Assembly (NCBI GenBank): GCA_009839585.1
Contig: VXPI01000302.1
Location: forward strand, 1 to 21,365
From: Gammaproteobacteria bacterium
GTDB lineage: Bacteria; Pseudomonadota; Gammaproteobacteria; Arenicellales; Poriferihabitantaceae
DNA: 21,365 bases
Reading direction: 5' to 3'
The translations under genes were made by a program, and so were the position numbers. This document shows, piece after piece, positions 1-7,758 of the stretch. Each line of letters begins with the position of its first letter. Position 1 is the first letter of the stretch. The notes beneath the pieces are model-generated. The model searched no databases. It saw only the letters and a program-made list of their open reading frames with translations, and was not told the origin of the DNA.

Positions 1-210
1 ACTGCCAAATTTCTTGCGAACCATGTTCGCCGACTGCAGCTGGTCAAGTGCAGCGCGAACCGTGCCTCTTGCAACCCCATAGACTGTTGCCAGAGTCCTT
101 TCGGGCGGCAACTTCTCGTTAAAGGCATACTCGCCATTTACAATCTGGTTCCGGATTATGTTGAATATTCCTGAAGCACCAGTGCCAGACTTTACACTTT
201 GGTTATCCAT
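1..210 (-). CDS. GntR-family transcriptional regulator, N-terminal part (runs off the left edge)
   Basis: The reverse strand is open from an ATG at 208-210 to the window edge and encodes 70 residues. They form a typical GntR winged helix-turn-helix: an N-terminal helix (GIFNIIRNQIVNGEYAFNEK), then LPPERTLATVYGVARGTVRAAL, the family's [LY]PSE..LA...GVSR.TVR.AL signature. The effector domain lies outside the window, so the subfamily and ligand cannot be read. A second in-frame ATG at 217-219 would add MRV; neither start has a well-placed Shine-Dalgarno. The gene diverges from the FAD oxidoreductase at 537. That arrangement is usual for a local regulator of the neighbouring catabolic genes, but control of them is an inference. 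Confidence 0.85.
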   Translation of the reverse strand, partial: MDNQSVKSGTGASGIFNIIRNQIVNGEYAFNEKLPPERTLATVYGVARGTVRAALDQLQSANMVRKKFGS

Positions 211-232
211 AACTCTCATATCCAGAATCGAT

Positions 233-257
233 GATCCTGTTCTTTTGGTGCAGGATC
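233..257. repeat. Inverted repeat in the divergent promoter region, candidate operator
   Basis: GATCCTG at 233-239 and CAGGATC at 251-257 are perfect complements separated by 11 bases. The repeat sits 23 bases upstream of the GntR start codon, a position suited to autoregulation. It has no U-tract, so it is a poor terminator. A role as a binding site is inferred from symmetry and position only. Confidence 0.35.
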
Positions 258-291
258 GATAAACGGCACATTAACAAAGCAGGTGAATGGT

Positions 292-342
292 GGTAAATTG
301 GTATATCCCAGATGAAGTTTTATCATACCAGAAAAGTACCAT
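292..342. promoter_or_regulatory. Cluster of TGGTA-type half-sites, candidate GntR operator
   Basis: TTGGTAT at 298-304 faces ATACCA at 325-330. A further GGTA occurs at 292-295, and ATGGTAC on the reverse strand at 336-342. FadR-subfamily GntR proteins such as PdhR and VanR bind palindromes built from TGGTnnnACCA, so the cluster is a plausible target of the divergent GntR regulator. The spacing is looser than in characterised sites. Confidence 0.25.
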
Positions 343-536
343 TAGAAAAAATTCGAGACCACTTTTAAATCAAACAGGTTCGTTTTCATGGCAATTTCGC
401 TATAACAATAGCCAAAGAAAGCAAATCATACACAGTCATAACTAACGCGAGTTGTAATTTGCTAATATGCCGGGCTATTGGCTTGAACCATATTAAATCC
501 AGGCTGATTGTTTTTCGCATGCGCAGAGGTTAAACC

Positions 537-1877
537 ATGGCTATTCCTTCCAATGTCGATTATCTGATCATCGGTGCGGGCATTCATGGCCTGAGTACGG
601 CTTATCATCTGGCCGCAAAACTGGCAGCACAAGGACAGACAGGCAGCAAGAGCATACTGGTGGTGGACAAGAGCGCGATCGGTGCCGGGGCTTCCGGCAT
701 TGCCTGTGGAGTAGTTCGCAACAATTACTTCCAGCCAGCGATGCGCGAGCTCATGGCCCAGTGCGTCGAGGTGTGGGAAAGCGACATGGAAGCATTCAGT
801 TATCATCCGGTCGGATATATGCAAATCAGTCCGGACTGCATGTTTCAGGATGTCGCATCCATTGCCGAACAACAGCAGGATATCGGCTATGAATCCGTGT
901 TCGTTGACGGGGGAAAAGCCTCAATGGACTATATGAAGGGCCTGTTCAACGACTGGCAGGCCAGGGGAATCACCTCGGTCCTGCATGAAAAAAGAGGCGG
1001 ATATGCGAATAACACCCGCTCTCTCTATGGCTTGGCTGGCAAAGCCGAAGCATTGGGAGTCAGGATCCTGAGCGGAGTGGAAGTAACCGGATTCAAGTCA
1101 GCCAATGGATCCGGGGCAGTCAATACGGTGAATACCAACAAGGGCGATATTGAATGCCAGCAGTTGGTTGTGGCCGCCGGTCCGTGGGCGAAAACCATCT
1201 GGGACATGCTCGAGTTACCTGCAACCGTCGATATTCGGTCAGACGGCACCGTGCATAAGGATATTCCGATGTGGGTCTACTGGTCCTTGCAGGAGGGGAC
1301 TCTGGGGATTGATCCCGAGTTACAGAAAACCAATAACGGAGATTCCCCCCCGGTGATCCATGTAGACTCGGATCAGCCGCTATACTCGGATGTCGATGGA
1401 AGCCTGATCACCGACCAGATGTGGGGAATCTACTACAAACCTGATTTCCATTTTAATGGCATTCAGGGAGGTGCAGCACCCTACAGGGTTCAAACCAGTC
1501 CCGATGATGTGCAGGTTGACCCCTACGGTGTCGACTCCCCGGATTTCATCGTGGGTGATGGCTTCGTACACATGTGGACTTCTGCACTGGCTCATTGTCA
1601 GCGTCGATTCGAAGGACAGACATCAAAATACCGCAATGTTCCATCGGGCGGTATTGGTGCCTTTACCCCGGACAGCTTCCCAGTCTTTGATACGTTTCGG
1701 GAAAACTGCTACTTCATTGCCGACTCCAATCACGGATACAAGATGATCGGGGTTGGAAAACTGGTTGCTGAAGAGTTGCTGGGCGAGGAAAGCGAGTTAA
1801 TGAAGCCGTTTCGTTTTTCAAGATATACTGAAGGAAAAATGCATCCGGTTTCCAACAGTCCATTTCCATGGAGTTGA
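537..1877 (+). CDS. FAD-dependent oxidoreductase of the DAO (sarcosine/dimethylglycine oxidase beta) family
   Basis: The protein has 446 residues. A dinucleotide-binding fold opens it (VDYLIIGAGIHGLSTAYHL, about residues 7-25, GxGxxG type). VVDKSAIGAGASG follows, matching the second FAD-contact segment of DadA/SoxB/GlpO-type enzymes. Near the C-terminus, GIGAFTPDSFPVFD and NHGYKMIGVGKLVAEEL match the 'TPD..P..G...HG....PA.G' FAD-binding end of the DAO family. Such enzymes oxidise C-N bonds of secondary or tertiary amino acids, often removing an N-methyl group as formaldehyde. No alpha, gamma or delta sarcosine-oxidase subunit lies nearby, so it probably works alone, and it has no appended folate domain. 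An AGAGG lies before the ATG. Placement ahead of glnT-glxBCD suggests it oxidises N-methylglutamate, sarcosine or dimethylglycine; the substrate is not readable. Confidence 0.85.
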   Translation: MAIPSNVDYLIIGAGIHGLSTAYHLAAKLAAQGQTGSKSILVVDKSAIGAGASGIACGVVRNNYFQPAMRELMAQCVEVWESDMEAFSYHPVGYMQISPDCMFQDVASIAEQQQDIGYESVFVDGGKASMDYMKGLFNDWQARGITSVLHEKRGGYANNTRSLYGLAGKAEALGVRILSGVEVTGFKSANGSGAVNTVNTNKGDIECQQLVVAAGPWAKTIWDMLELPATVDIRSDGTVHKDIPMWVYWSLQEGTLGIDPELQKTNNGDSPPVIHVDSDQPLYSDVDGSLITDQMWGIYYKPDFHFNGIQGGAAPYRVQTSPDDVQVDPYGVDSPDFIVGDGFVHMWTSALAHCQRRFEGQTSKYRNVPSGGIGAFTPDSFPVFDTFRENCYFIADSNHGYKMIGVGKLVAEELLGEESELMKPFRFSRYTEGKMHPVSNSPFPWS

Positions 1878-1960
1878 TTTGCCGGCTTCAATTGTTATTA
1901 TCTACTGTCCTCACTGACTTTAAGTTCAAACTATTAACCCATTGCTAATGGAGTAATCTG

Positions 1961-3457
1961 ATGGCCGAAAATTCAAAATCACAGGATTCAACCGATCTGG
2001 AGCGTCATGTCAATCAACCGGGTCGGGCAGATCTCGTCAAACAGGTTCGTGAAAAAATTAACGAACTGGGAATCGAATACATCTACTACCAGTTTATTTC
2101 TGTAACCGGCCGTATTGTCGGCAAAGGTATCCCTGCAGATCACTGGGAGCGATCAGCTGAGCGAGGGTTCCAGCTGGTTTATGGTTCAACTGCCAACCTG
2201 TTTATTGATCGGTATGGCAACTATATTGGATATGGCCCGGAAGCGGCCGAACTGGTTGGAATCCCCGACCCGGAGACGTTTTGTCAATTGCCGTGGGACA
2301 AGCGCGTTGCCCGCGTCTACTGTACCTGTTTCAGAAACCGCGAAGAGAAGGAAAACCCGGGCGGGCATCTCGAATCAGATTGTCGAGGCAATCTACGCAT
2401 CATTCACGAGGAGTTCAAGGCCAGGCATAACGGGCTGCATTTGCGTGCCGGAACAGAACCGGAAATGATGTGGTTAAAACGCGGCGAGGACGGTAAACCG
2501 GATGGGGGATATTCGAACCCGTATTGTTATCATATCGATCAGTTTGAATCCTTGCGCCCGGTATCCATGCAGACAATTACCTATGCCCGGAAAATGGGCC
2601 TTGACATGATTCAGGGAGACCATGAGGATGCCCCAGGTCAGCTGGAACTGAACTGGCAGTTCGACGATGTGCTGCGCAATGCCGACCGCCTGTCGACCTA
2701 TCGGCAAATCTGTGCACAGGTAGCACGTGAGAATGGCCTGATCGCCTGTTTCATGAGCAAGCCATTTATGGGTGTATCGGCATCCGGGTGTCATCACAAC
2801 CTGTCGCTGTGGACCGGCGGTACCGAAAAGGTCAATCCACTGGGCATGCAGTCACTGCCGGGACTTGAGGACAACTTCCGTTATCTGGAGGGTGGTGAAA
2901 ATACCTTCATGCCCGATACCGACGACCCGCAAAAACCCGGCAAGACAGGATTGCAGGCTGTGGGCGGGATAATGGCCCACCTGGGAGCGCTGACAGCAAT
3001 TGGCTGCTCAACCGTTAACTCTTATCGCCGCTTGTGGGACATCGGATTCTGGGCTCCTGTCTTCGCAGACTGGGGCTATCAAAACCGAACTACCGGTATG
3101 CGGGTCTCCGCCCCGGGACGTTTTGAATATCGAGCCGTTGACTCCATGGTGAATCCGTACTTGATGGGTGCAGCCTTGCTCAAGGCGTTTGATGATGGAA
3201 TCAGCAATAACCTTGATCCGGGTGAGCCGGAAGAACGAAATATCTATGAGGCCATGGAGGCCGGTAAACAGGTCAAGAAGCTACCGATGTCATTGGGTGA
3301 TGCATTGGCCCGGCTTAAGCAGGATGAAGTCATCAAGTCGGCCATGCCCGGTGAGATGTACAAGGTTTATCACTGGTACAAGAATGATGAATGGGAGAAA
3401 TTCATGTCAACGGTAACCGATTGGGATATCGATACTTATCTGGATTGTCTGCCCTGA
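1961..3457 (+). CDS. glnT: Glutamine synthetase homologue of the GlnT / gamma-glutamylmethylamide synthetase type
   Basis: The 498-residue protein has the glutamine synthetase catalytic signatures: an N-terminal beta-grasp part (VTGRIVGKGIPADHW), then AGTEPEMMW (metal-binding Glu), HEDAPGQLELN, SASGCHHNLSLW (substrate and ATP site), NSYRRL, and FEYRAVDSMVNPYLMGAALL. It ligates ammonia or an amine to the gamma-carboxyl of glutamate using ATP. GlnT and GmaS proteins are usually about 435-450 residues, so this one is longer, with about 25 extra polar residues at the start. The adjacent glxBCD genes favour GlnT/GmaS over housekeeping GlnA. GmaS makes gamma-glutamylmethylamide from methylamine; whether this enzyme takes methylamine, another amine or ammonia is open. 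GGAG sits 7 bases before the ATG. Confidence 0.85.
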   Translation: MAENSKSQDSTDLERHVNQPGRADLVKQVREKINELGIEYIYYQFISVTGRIVGKGIPADHWERSAERGFQLVYGSTANLFIDRYGNYIGYGPEAAELVGIPDPETFCQLPWDKRVARVYCTCFRNREEKENPGGHLESDCRGNLRIIHEEFKARHNGLHLRAGTEPEMMWLKRGEDGKPDGGYSNPYCYHIDQFESLRPVSMQTITYARKMGLDMIQGDHEDAPGQLELNWQFDDVLRNADRLSTYRQICAQVARENGLIACFMSKPFMGVSASGCHHNLSLWTGGTEKVNPLGMQSLPGLEDNFRYLEGGENTFMPDTDDPQKPGKTGLQAVGGIMAHLGALTAIGCSTVNSYRRLWDIGFWAPVFADWGYQNRTTGMRVSAPGRFEYRAVDSMVNPYLMGAALLKAFDDGISNNLDPGEPEERNIYEAMEAGKQVKKLPMSLGDALARLKQDEVIKSAMPGEMYKVYHWYKNDEWEKFMSTVTDWDIDTYLDCLP

Positions 3458-3558
3458 ACCTGTACTGGAAAATCATGCGTTCGGTGCCAGGCCAGTCTGA
3501 ACAGTCGATTAGGCCGATATAACAGTAACCATTTTGATCACTGACTGAGGACAATATT

Positions 3559-4494
3559 ATGTGTGGTATTGCGGGATTGATACACCGCGGAAACAGTTCG
3601 GACATTGGTGCAGAAATGACGTCCATGCTCCAGTCGCTAAAGCATCGAGGACCCGATTCGACAGGGTTTGCCTTGTATGGCAATGCTGTTGCCGATCAAT
3701 ATGTACTGCGTTTCAAGGCCGCGGAACAAGAGGACATGAATAGTGGCTTCGGAATGCAGGACATTATCCAGAAGCGCAAACAGCAAGCCGACGCAAGACT
3801 GGATGAACTTGGCGCAACTACTGAAGCGGCTGACCCGGCGACAGATTATTCCTGGCGCTATGTATTTCGGTTCGGTGGCGATATGCGCAAGCTTGCTGAC
3901 TATCTGGAGGACATTGATGGTATCGAGATTCTCTCCATCGGCAAGGCGCTCGAATTGATCAAGGACTTGGGAGATGCCGAGACTGTGTCCGACCAGTATT
4001 CATTGCGTGGTTTTCAGGGTACGCATGCGATTGGCCATACACGTATGGCCACCGAATCGGATGTCGACATACGATCCGCGCATCCGTACTGGGCCTATCC
4101 ATTCAGTGATGTATCGGTTGTCCACAATGGTCAATTAACGAACTACTGGACTCTGCGGCGGGAAATGGAGAGACGTGGGCATCGCTTCATGTCGAACTGT
4201 GATTCAGAATTGATTGCGGTGTTTATCGCTGATCGTATAGCGGACAATGAAGACCTTGAGTCAGCGATGGTTCGCTCAGTCGATGAGCTTGATGGTGTGT
4301 TTACCTATCTGGTTGCAACTTCTGATCAACTGGGTATGGCCAAGGATGTCATGGCTGCCAAGCCGATGGTCCTCTATGAAAGTGATGACTTTGTGGGCCT
4401 CGCTTCCGAAGAAGTCGCAATCCGCAGCATTTTCCCAAATGAAATCGAAACCTGGGATCCTTATCACGGGGAGGTAAAAGTATGGCAGGCGTAA
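3559..4494 (+). CDS. glxB: Class II glutamine amidotransferase, GlxB / N-methylglutamate synthase subunit A type
   Basis: The protein has 311 residues. It starts MCGIAGLIHRG, so Cys2 is the exposed N-terminal nucleophile of an Ntn-type amidotransferase once Met1 is removed. Typical PurF/GltB glutaminase motifs follow: LKHRGPDSTG, GHTRMATESD, and AHPYW....VVHNGQLTNYW. The subunit hydrolyses an amide (glutamine, or gamma-glutamylmethylamide in N-methylglutamate synthase) and passes ammonia or methylamine to its partners. It corresponds to the first domain of GltB as a free polypeptide. GAGG lies 8 bases before the ATG. Its 3' end overlaps glxC by 13 bases, so the two are probably translationally coupled and their products complexed. 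Confidence 0.88.
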   Translation: MCGIAGLIHRGNSSDIGAEMTSMLQSLKHRGPDSTGFALYGNAVADQYVLRFKAAEQEDMNSGFGMQDIIQKRKQQADARLDELGATTEAADPATDYSWRYVFRFGGDMRKLADYLEDIDGIEILSIGKALELIKDLGDAETVSDQYSLRGFQGTHAIGHTRMATESDVDIRSAHPYWAYPFSDVSVVHNGQLTNYWTLRREMERRGHRFMSNCDSELIAVFIADRIADNEDLESAMVRSVDELDGVFTYLVATSDQLGMAKDVMAAKPMVLYESDDFVGLASEEVAIRSIFPNEIETWDPYHGEVKVWQA

Positions 4495-5321
4495 TGCATA
4501 AATCCCATGATATGGGGTTGCATACCGAACAGTTAGCAGGTCGAACCCAGCAAAGGTTCTTCAGTGCTAGCGAGGAAGAGAACTATACCTATCCCTGGTC
4601 GTTCGAGGTTGACTTTGACAATCATGCGGAGTTCGATGCAGAGCCCATGTCGTCAACCGAGATCAACCTGAAAATCCGCGAGTTGATGCAACAGGGTATC
4701 GGTTCAATTACCGTCAAGAATCCCCAGGCCAGGCATGCGCTGGGCGTAGGTATTCTCAACCGCCTGAAACTGAACTTTGCCGGTAGCCTAGGGTATTTTG
4801 GCTGTGGGTTGATCGATGGGCCAAATATACACATCAGTGGTCGAGTCGGCTGGTCATGTGCAGAAAACATGATGGCCGGTACCGTCCTTATTGAGCAAAA
4901 TGCAGGTTCTACATTCGGGGCTGCCATGCGTGGTGGTGATCTGGTTTGCCGAGGCGATGTCGGATCCAGAACAGGCATCGATCAGAAAGGTGGAACCATC
5001 ATCGTCGGAGGCCGAAGCGGGGCATTTTCTGGATTCATGATGCAGCGGGGGCGTATGATTATTTGCGGAGATGCCGGTAAGAATCTTGGTGATTCAATGT
5101 ACGATGGAACAATCTATGTTGGCGGTGAAGTGGAAGATCTTGGCGTTGACTGTGTGCCGGGCGAGATGACCGACAACGATCTCAAATGGCTAACCGACAA
5201 ACTGGGCATGTACGACATTGATCCTGCATGCGGTATTTCCAACATGAAGAAATTTGTGGCTGGAAAGCAGTTATGGAATTATGACAATCTTGAACCGACC
5301 GAGAAAAAACTGGTTCTTTGA
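4482..5321 (+). CDS. glxC: Glutamate synthase GXGXG-domain protein, GlxC / N-methylglutamate synthase subunit B type
   Basis: The protein has 279 residues. Its central and C-terminal part is a right-handed beta-helix with repeated glycine turns (GSITVKNP, GYFGCGLIDGPNIHISGRVGWSCAENMMAG, GGTIIVGGRSGAFSGFMMQRGRMIICGDAGKNLGDSMYDGTIYVGG). This is the GltB alpha-subunit C-terminal (GXGXG) fold. In GltB it is structural and helps couple the glutaminase and synthase sites; here it is a free subunit between glxB and glxD, as in rhizobial glxBCD and methylotroph mgsABC. The start overlaps the end of glxB. A second ATG 12 bases further on (residue 5) is a possible alternative start. Confidence 0.88.
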   Translation: MAGVMHKSHDMGLHTEQLAGRTQQRFFSASEEENYTYPWSFEVDFDNHAEFDAEPMSSTEINLKIRELMQQGIGSITVKNPQARHALGVGILNRLKLNFAGSLGYFGCGLIDGPNIHISGRVGWSCAENMMAGTVLIEQNAGSTFGAAMRGGDLVCRGDVGSRTGIDQKGGTIIVGGRSGAFSGFMMQRGRMIICGDAGKNLGDSMYDGTIYVGGEVEDLGVDCVPGEMTDNDLKWLTDKLGMYDIDPACGISNMKKFVAGKQLWNYDNLEPTEKKLVL

Positions 5322-5347
5322 TCAAAATCGTCCAAGAGGAAAAACTC

Positions 5348-6688
5348 ATGTCGAAACTCAATAGAGATGTCAACCGTCTTGGCAAAAGCTTTATCTTTCC
5401 GCCAGAGGTGATTGATGACATTCACATCAAGTCGGAGCTTGGCCGGTACAGGATGCGGGGCTTTTCCCTCTTCAAGAAAATCCCGACCTGGGATGATTTG
5501 ACCTTTCTGCCCGGAACTCTCACGCGATTTGTGATCGAAGGATACCGTGAAAAATGCCTGACCGAGACCGTGATCGGCCCCAAAGCCAAGCGCCCATTGG
5601 TGCTTGATATCCCGGTCTATGTCACCGGCATGAGTTTCGGCGCTCTCTCCTACGAAGCAAAAACAGCCCTGGCCAGAGGCTCTACCATGGCTGGTACTGC
5701 GACTTGTTCAGGGGAGGGTGGCATGATTCCCGATGAGCGGCGCTATTCGGAAAAATGGATGTATCAATGCATCCAGTCGCGCTATGGTTTTAATCCCAAC
5801 CACCTCAGGCTTGCCGACTGTGTGGAATTTTTTATTGGCCAGGGATGCAAGGTTGGACTGGGTGGGCACCTTATGGGCCAGAAGGTTACCGATCAGGTTG
5901 CCGAGATGCGCTCATTGCCGGCCGGGATCGACCAGCGTTCTCCGGCGCGCCACCCAGACTGGCTGGGCCCGGATGATCTGGCTCTCAAGATAAACGAGAT
6001 TCGTGAGGCTACCAATGGAGAGGTGCCTATCCAGCTGAAACTGGGTGCGGCAAGAGTCTACGATGATGTGCGCATGGCCGCCAAGACGGGACCTGATTCA
6101 ATTTATATTGATGGCATGGAAGGGGGCACTGGTGCCGGACCGCACCTGGCAACCGAAGAGACGGGCGTACCCGGAATCGCAGCAATCCGCCAGGCACGGC
6201 GGGCGCTTGAAGATGTGGGACAATCCGGCAATATTTCGCTGGTGTATGCCGGTGGTATTCGAAATGGCGGTGATGTTGCCAAAGCGCTGGCACTCGGAGC
6301 GGATGCAGTTGCGATCGGCCACTCGGTTCTGATGGCCCTTAACTGCAACAAGGCCATACCGCAAGCAGATTTTGAAAAGGAAATGGGGGTTGAAGCGGGT
6401 TATTGCTATCATTGTCATACGGGGCGATGTCCGGTTGGGGTTGCCACACAGGATCCGGAATTACGAAAACGCCTGAATCCTGATGATGCCGCAGAACGGG
6501 TCTACAACTTTTTGCATACCCTGACGATTGAAGCGCAAATGCTCGCCCGTGCATGCGGTAAAACCAATATCCATTCGCTTGAGCCGGAAGACCTGGCAGC
6601 ATTGACGATGGAAGCCTCGGCGCTCGCACAGGTTCCGCTTGCCGGAACCCAGCATACCGTTGGCCATCCTGACATGACACGCTTCTAG
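5348..6688 (+). CDS. glxD: Glutamate synthase-like FMN/Fe-S protein, GlxD / N-methylglutamate synthase subunit C type
   Basis: This is the synthase core of GltB as a separate 446-residue protein. It has VYVTGMSFGALSYEAKTALARG (FMN-contact segment), SGEGGMIPDER, GLGGHLMGQKVTDQVAEMR, LKLGAARVYDDV, YIDGMEGGTGAGP, and YAGGIRNGGDVAKALALGADAVAIG (TIM-barrel phosphate end). Three cysteines, C353-x2-C356-x4-C361 followed by PVGVATQD, are the Fe-S ligands of this family. It reductively transfers the amide-derived amine to 2-oxoglutarate, giving glutamate or N-methylglutamate. I chose the ATG at 5348 because AGAGGA lies 7 bases upstream. The frame is open back to a TTG at 5318 inside the end of glxC, but that has no ribosome-binding sequence. 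Confidence 0.88.
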   Translation: MSKLNRDVNRLGKSFIFPPEVIDDIHIKSELGRYRMRGFSLFKKIPTWDDLTFLPGTLTRFVIEGYREKCLTETVIGPKAKRPLVLDIPVYVTGMSFGALSYEAKTALARGSTMAGTATCSGEGGMIPDERRYSEKWMYQCIQSRYGFNPNHLRLADCVEFFIGQGCKVGLGGHLMGQKVTDQVAEMRSLPAGIDQRSPARHPDWLGPDDLALKINEIREATNGEVPIQLKLGAARVYDDVRMAAKTGPDSIYIDGMEGGTGAGPHLATEETGVPGIAAIRQARRALEDVGQSGNISLVYAGGIRNGGDVAKALALGADAVAIGHSVLMALNCNKAIPQADFEKEMGVEAGYCYHCHTGRCPVGVATQDPELRKRLNPDDAAERVYNFLHTLTIEAQMLARACGKTNIHSLEPEDLAALTMEASALAQVPLAGTQHTVGHPDMTRF

Positions 6689-6701
6689 GGGAGGGCAACC
6701 A

Positions 6702-7085
6702 ATGACAGAAAATATAAACAAGTATCTTGAATCAGACGGACTTGATTCTGATCGCGAGAAGGATATCGGGCAGCATATCGGGTATCGATACGATGTAAAT
6801 CTGGTGCCAGACATGGACCGATGCCCGCCTTTTCTCAAAAAGTACATGGAAATCATGGGCTGGTCTGACCTCAATTGGCTTGAGGATGTCCATATGGGAT
6901 ATGAAGAGGGTAGCGCCGCTGTATTTGATCGAAATATCAATGGCTGGGTGACCATACCGGAAGATATTGAATTGCCGGATAACCAACAGGACAGGGACAT
7001 GATCGCCCGCGAGCTGCTGGTCAAGTTTCAAATGTCAAAATCCCATCCAATGGTTGATTTAATGCGGGCCTATTCGAAATTTTGA
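6702..7085 (+). CDS. Uncharacterised 127-aa acidic protein downstream of glxD
   Basis: I do not recognise this family. The protein is soluble-looking and acidic, with no signal peptide or membrane segment. Notable stretches are DIGQHIGYRYDVNLVPDMDRCPPFLKKYMEIMGW in the first half and DMIARELLVKFQMSKSHPMVDLMRAYSKF at the end. There is one cysteine, in DRCPPF. It starts 13 bases after the glxD stop behind a strong GGGGAGGG sequence, so it is almost certainly co-transcribed and well translated. Position suggests an accessory or small subunit of the amine-glutamate system; no catalytic motif is visible to support more. Confidence 0.7.
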   Translation: MTENINKYLESDGLDSDREKDIGQHIGYRYDVNLVPDMDRCPPFLKKYMEIMGWSDLNWLEDVHMGYEEGSAAVFDRNINGWVTIPEDIELPDNQQDRDMIARELLVKFQMSKSHPMVDLMRAYSKF

Positions 7086-7185
7086 ATGATTTCCCGAACT
7101 CTGCGCGATAGTGGGGCTGGAGCCAGAGACGGTCAGCTGCCTATGCCCTAGCGGACATTGTTGTGATCGATAATCGTGTCCTGCC

Positions 7186-7758
7186 ATGAATCCAGACGAA
7201 CTGAGAAGGCAGTTTATTCGCTGGCAATGTAGAATCCGGCAATACTCGGTTCGCAAGGATCAGGGCAGGCCATCGCGCGGCATGCGTCCGCGTTTGGTAG
7301 TAAACAACCAGGATGCCGGAAATATGACCGTGGTCCTGGTGAAATCCGAAAGTGCCGACCTGACTCGGCAATTCAAGTATATCTATCAGAAAACCCAGGA
7401 TCCCGCAGACCGCTATCAGCAGGCAATCAAGTTGCTGTCGGAGTACTACTATCAGGTTCCTGACGAGTTCTCTGATGAGGTGGTGGCGGTCTACCCTGCA
7501 GGGAGTGCCTTTGTTAAGCGAATGACGGGGGTTGGCGAGGGTTGCCTGGTTTTTGAACAAGGCAATCAGCGATATACTATTGACTGCCGGATGAGGGACA
7601 TTGCCGAAACTGAACCGAAGTATCAGGCTGCATACTGGCACAATCGGCTGTTCAACCCAAACCTGGGGAATACAACAAAAATACTGGGCTTTGCGCCGGA
7701 CTGGAAAACCTCGGAATTCATGGAACTTGACTTGTTGCATATTGATGACTCGGCTTAG
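7186..7758 (+). CDS. Uncharacterised conserved-looking 190-aa protein between the glx genes and pdxJ
   Basis: I do not recognise the family with confidence. The protein is soluble, with no signal peptide or transmembrane helix. It starts with a basic segment (NPDELRRQFIRWQCRIRQYSVRKDQGRPSRGMRP). A mixed alpha/beta region follows (MTVVLVKSESADLTRQFKYIYQKTQDPADRYQQAIKLLSEYYYQ). The C-terminus has AYWHNRLFNPNLGNTTKILGFAPDWKTSEFMELDLL. The many aromatic, Arg and Asn-Pro positions look like a folded enzyme or binding protein. The gene begins 100 bases after the 127-aa gene with only a weak ribosome-binding sequence. Its end overlaps the pdxJ start by 14 bases, so the two are probably co-translated. 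Confidence 0.7.
   Translation: MNPDELRRQFIRWQCRIRQYSVRKDQGRPSRGMRPRLVVNNQDAGNMTVVLVKSESADLTRQFKYIYQKTQDPADRYQQAIKLLSEYYYQVPDEFSDEVVAVYPAGSAFVKRMTGVGEGCLVFEQGNQRYTIDCRMRDIAETEPKYQAAYWHNRLFNPNLGNTTKILGFAPDWKTSEFMELDLLHIDDSA

Larger units (their letters stand above)
211..536. promoter_or_regulatory. Divergent intergenic region between the GntR gene and the FAD oxidoreductase
   Basis: This 326-bp AT-rich stretch has no convincing gene. It holds a 7-bp inverted repeat at 233-257 and a cluster of GGTA-type half-sites at 292-342, listed separately. Weak -10-like hexamers (TATAAC at 401-406, TAATAT at 463-468) lack good -35 partners. An AGAGG ribosome-binding sequence lies about 8 bases before the ATG at 537. 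Promoters for both directions should be here, but I cannot place them firmly. Confidence 0.5.

Noticed and set aside
5318..5347. Upstream TTG start for glxD giving ten extra residues
   Set aside because: It lies inside the end of glxC without a ribosome-binding sequence, while ATG 5348 has AGAGGA 7 bases upstream and gives the expected protein start.
7601..7744. Longer pdxJ with 48 extra residues
   Set aside because: The extra part is an out-of-frame reading of the 190-aa gene and has no PdxJ similarity; the family start matches ATG 7745.
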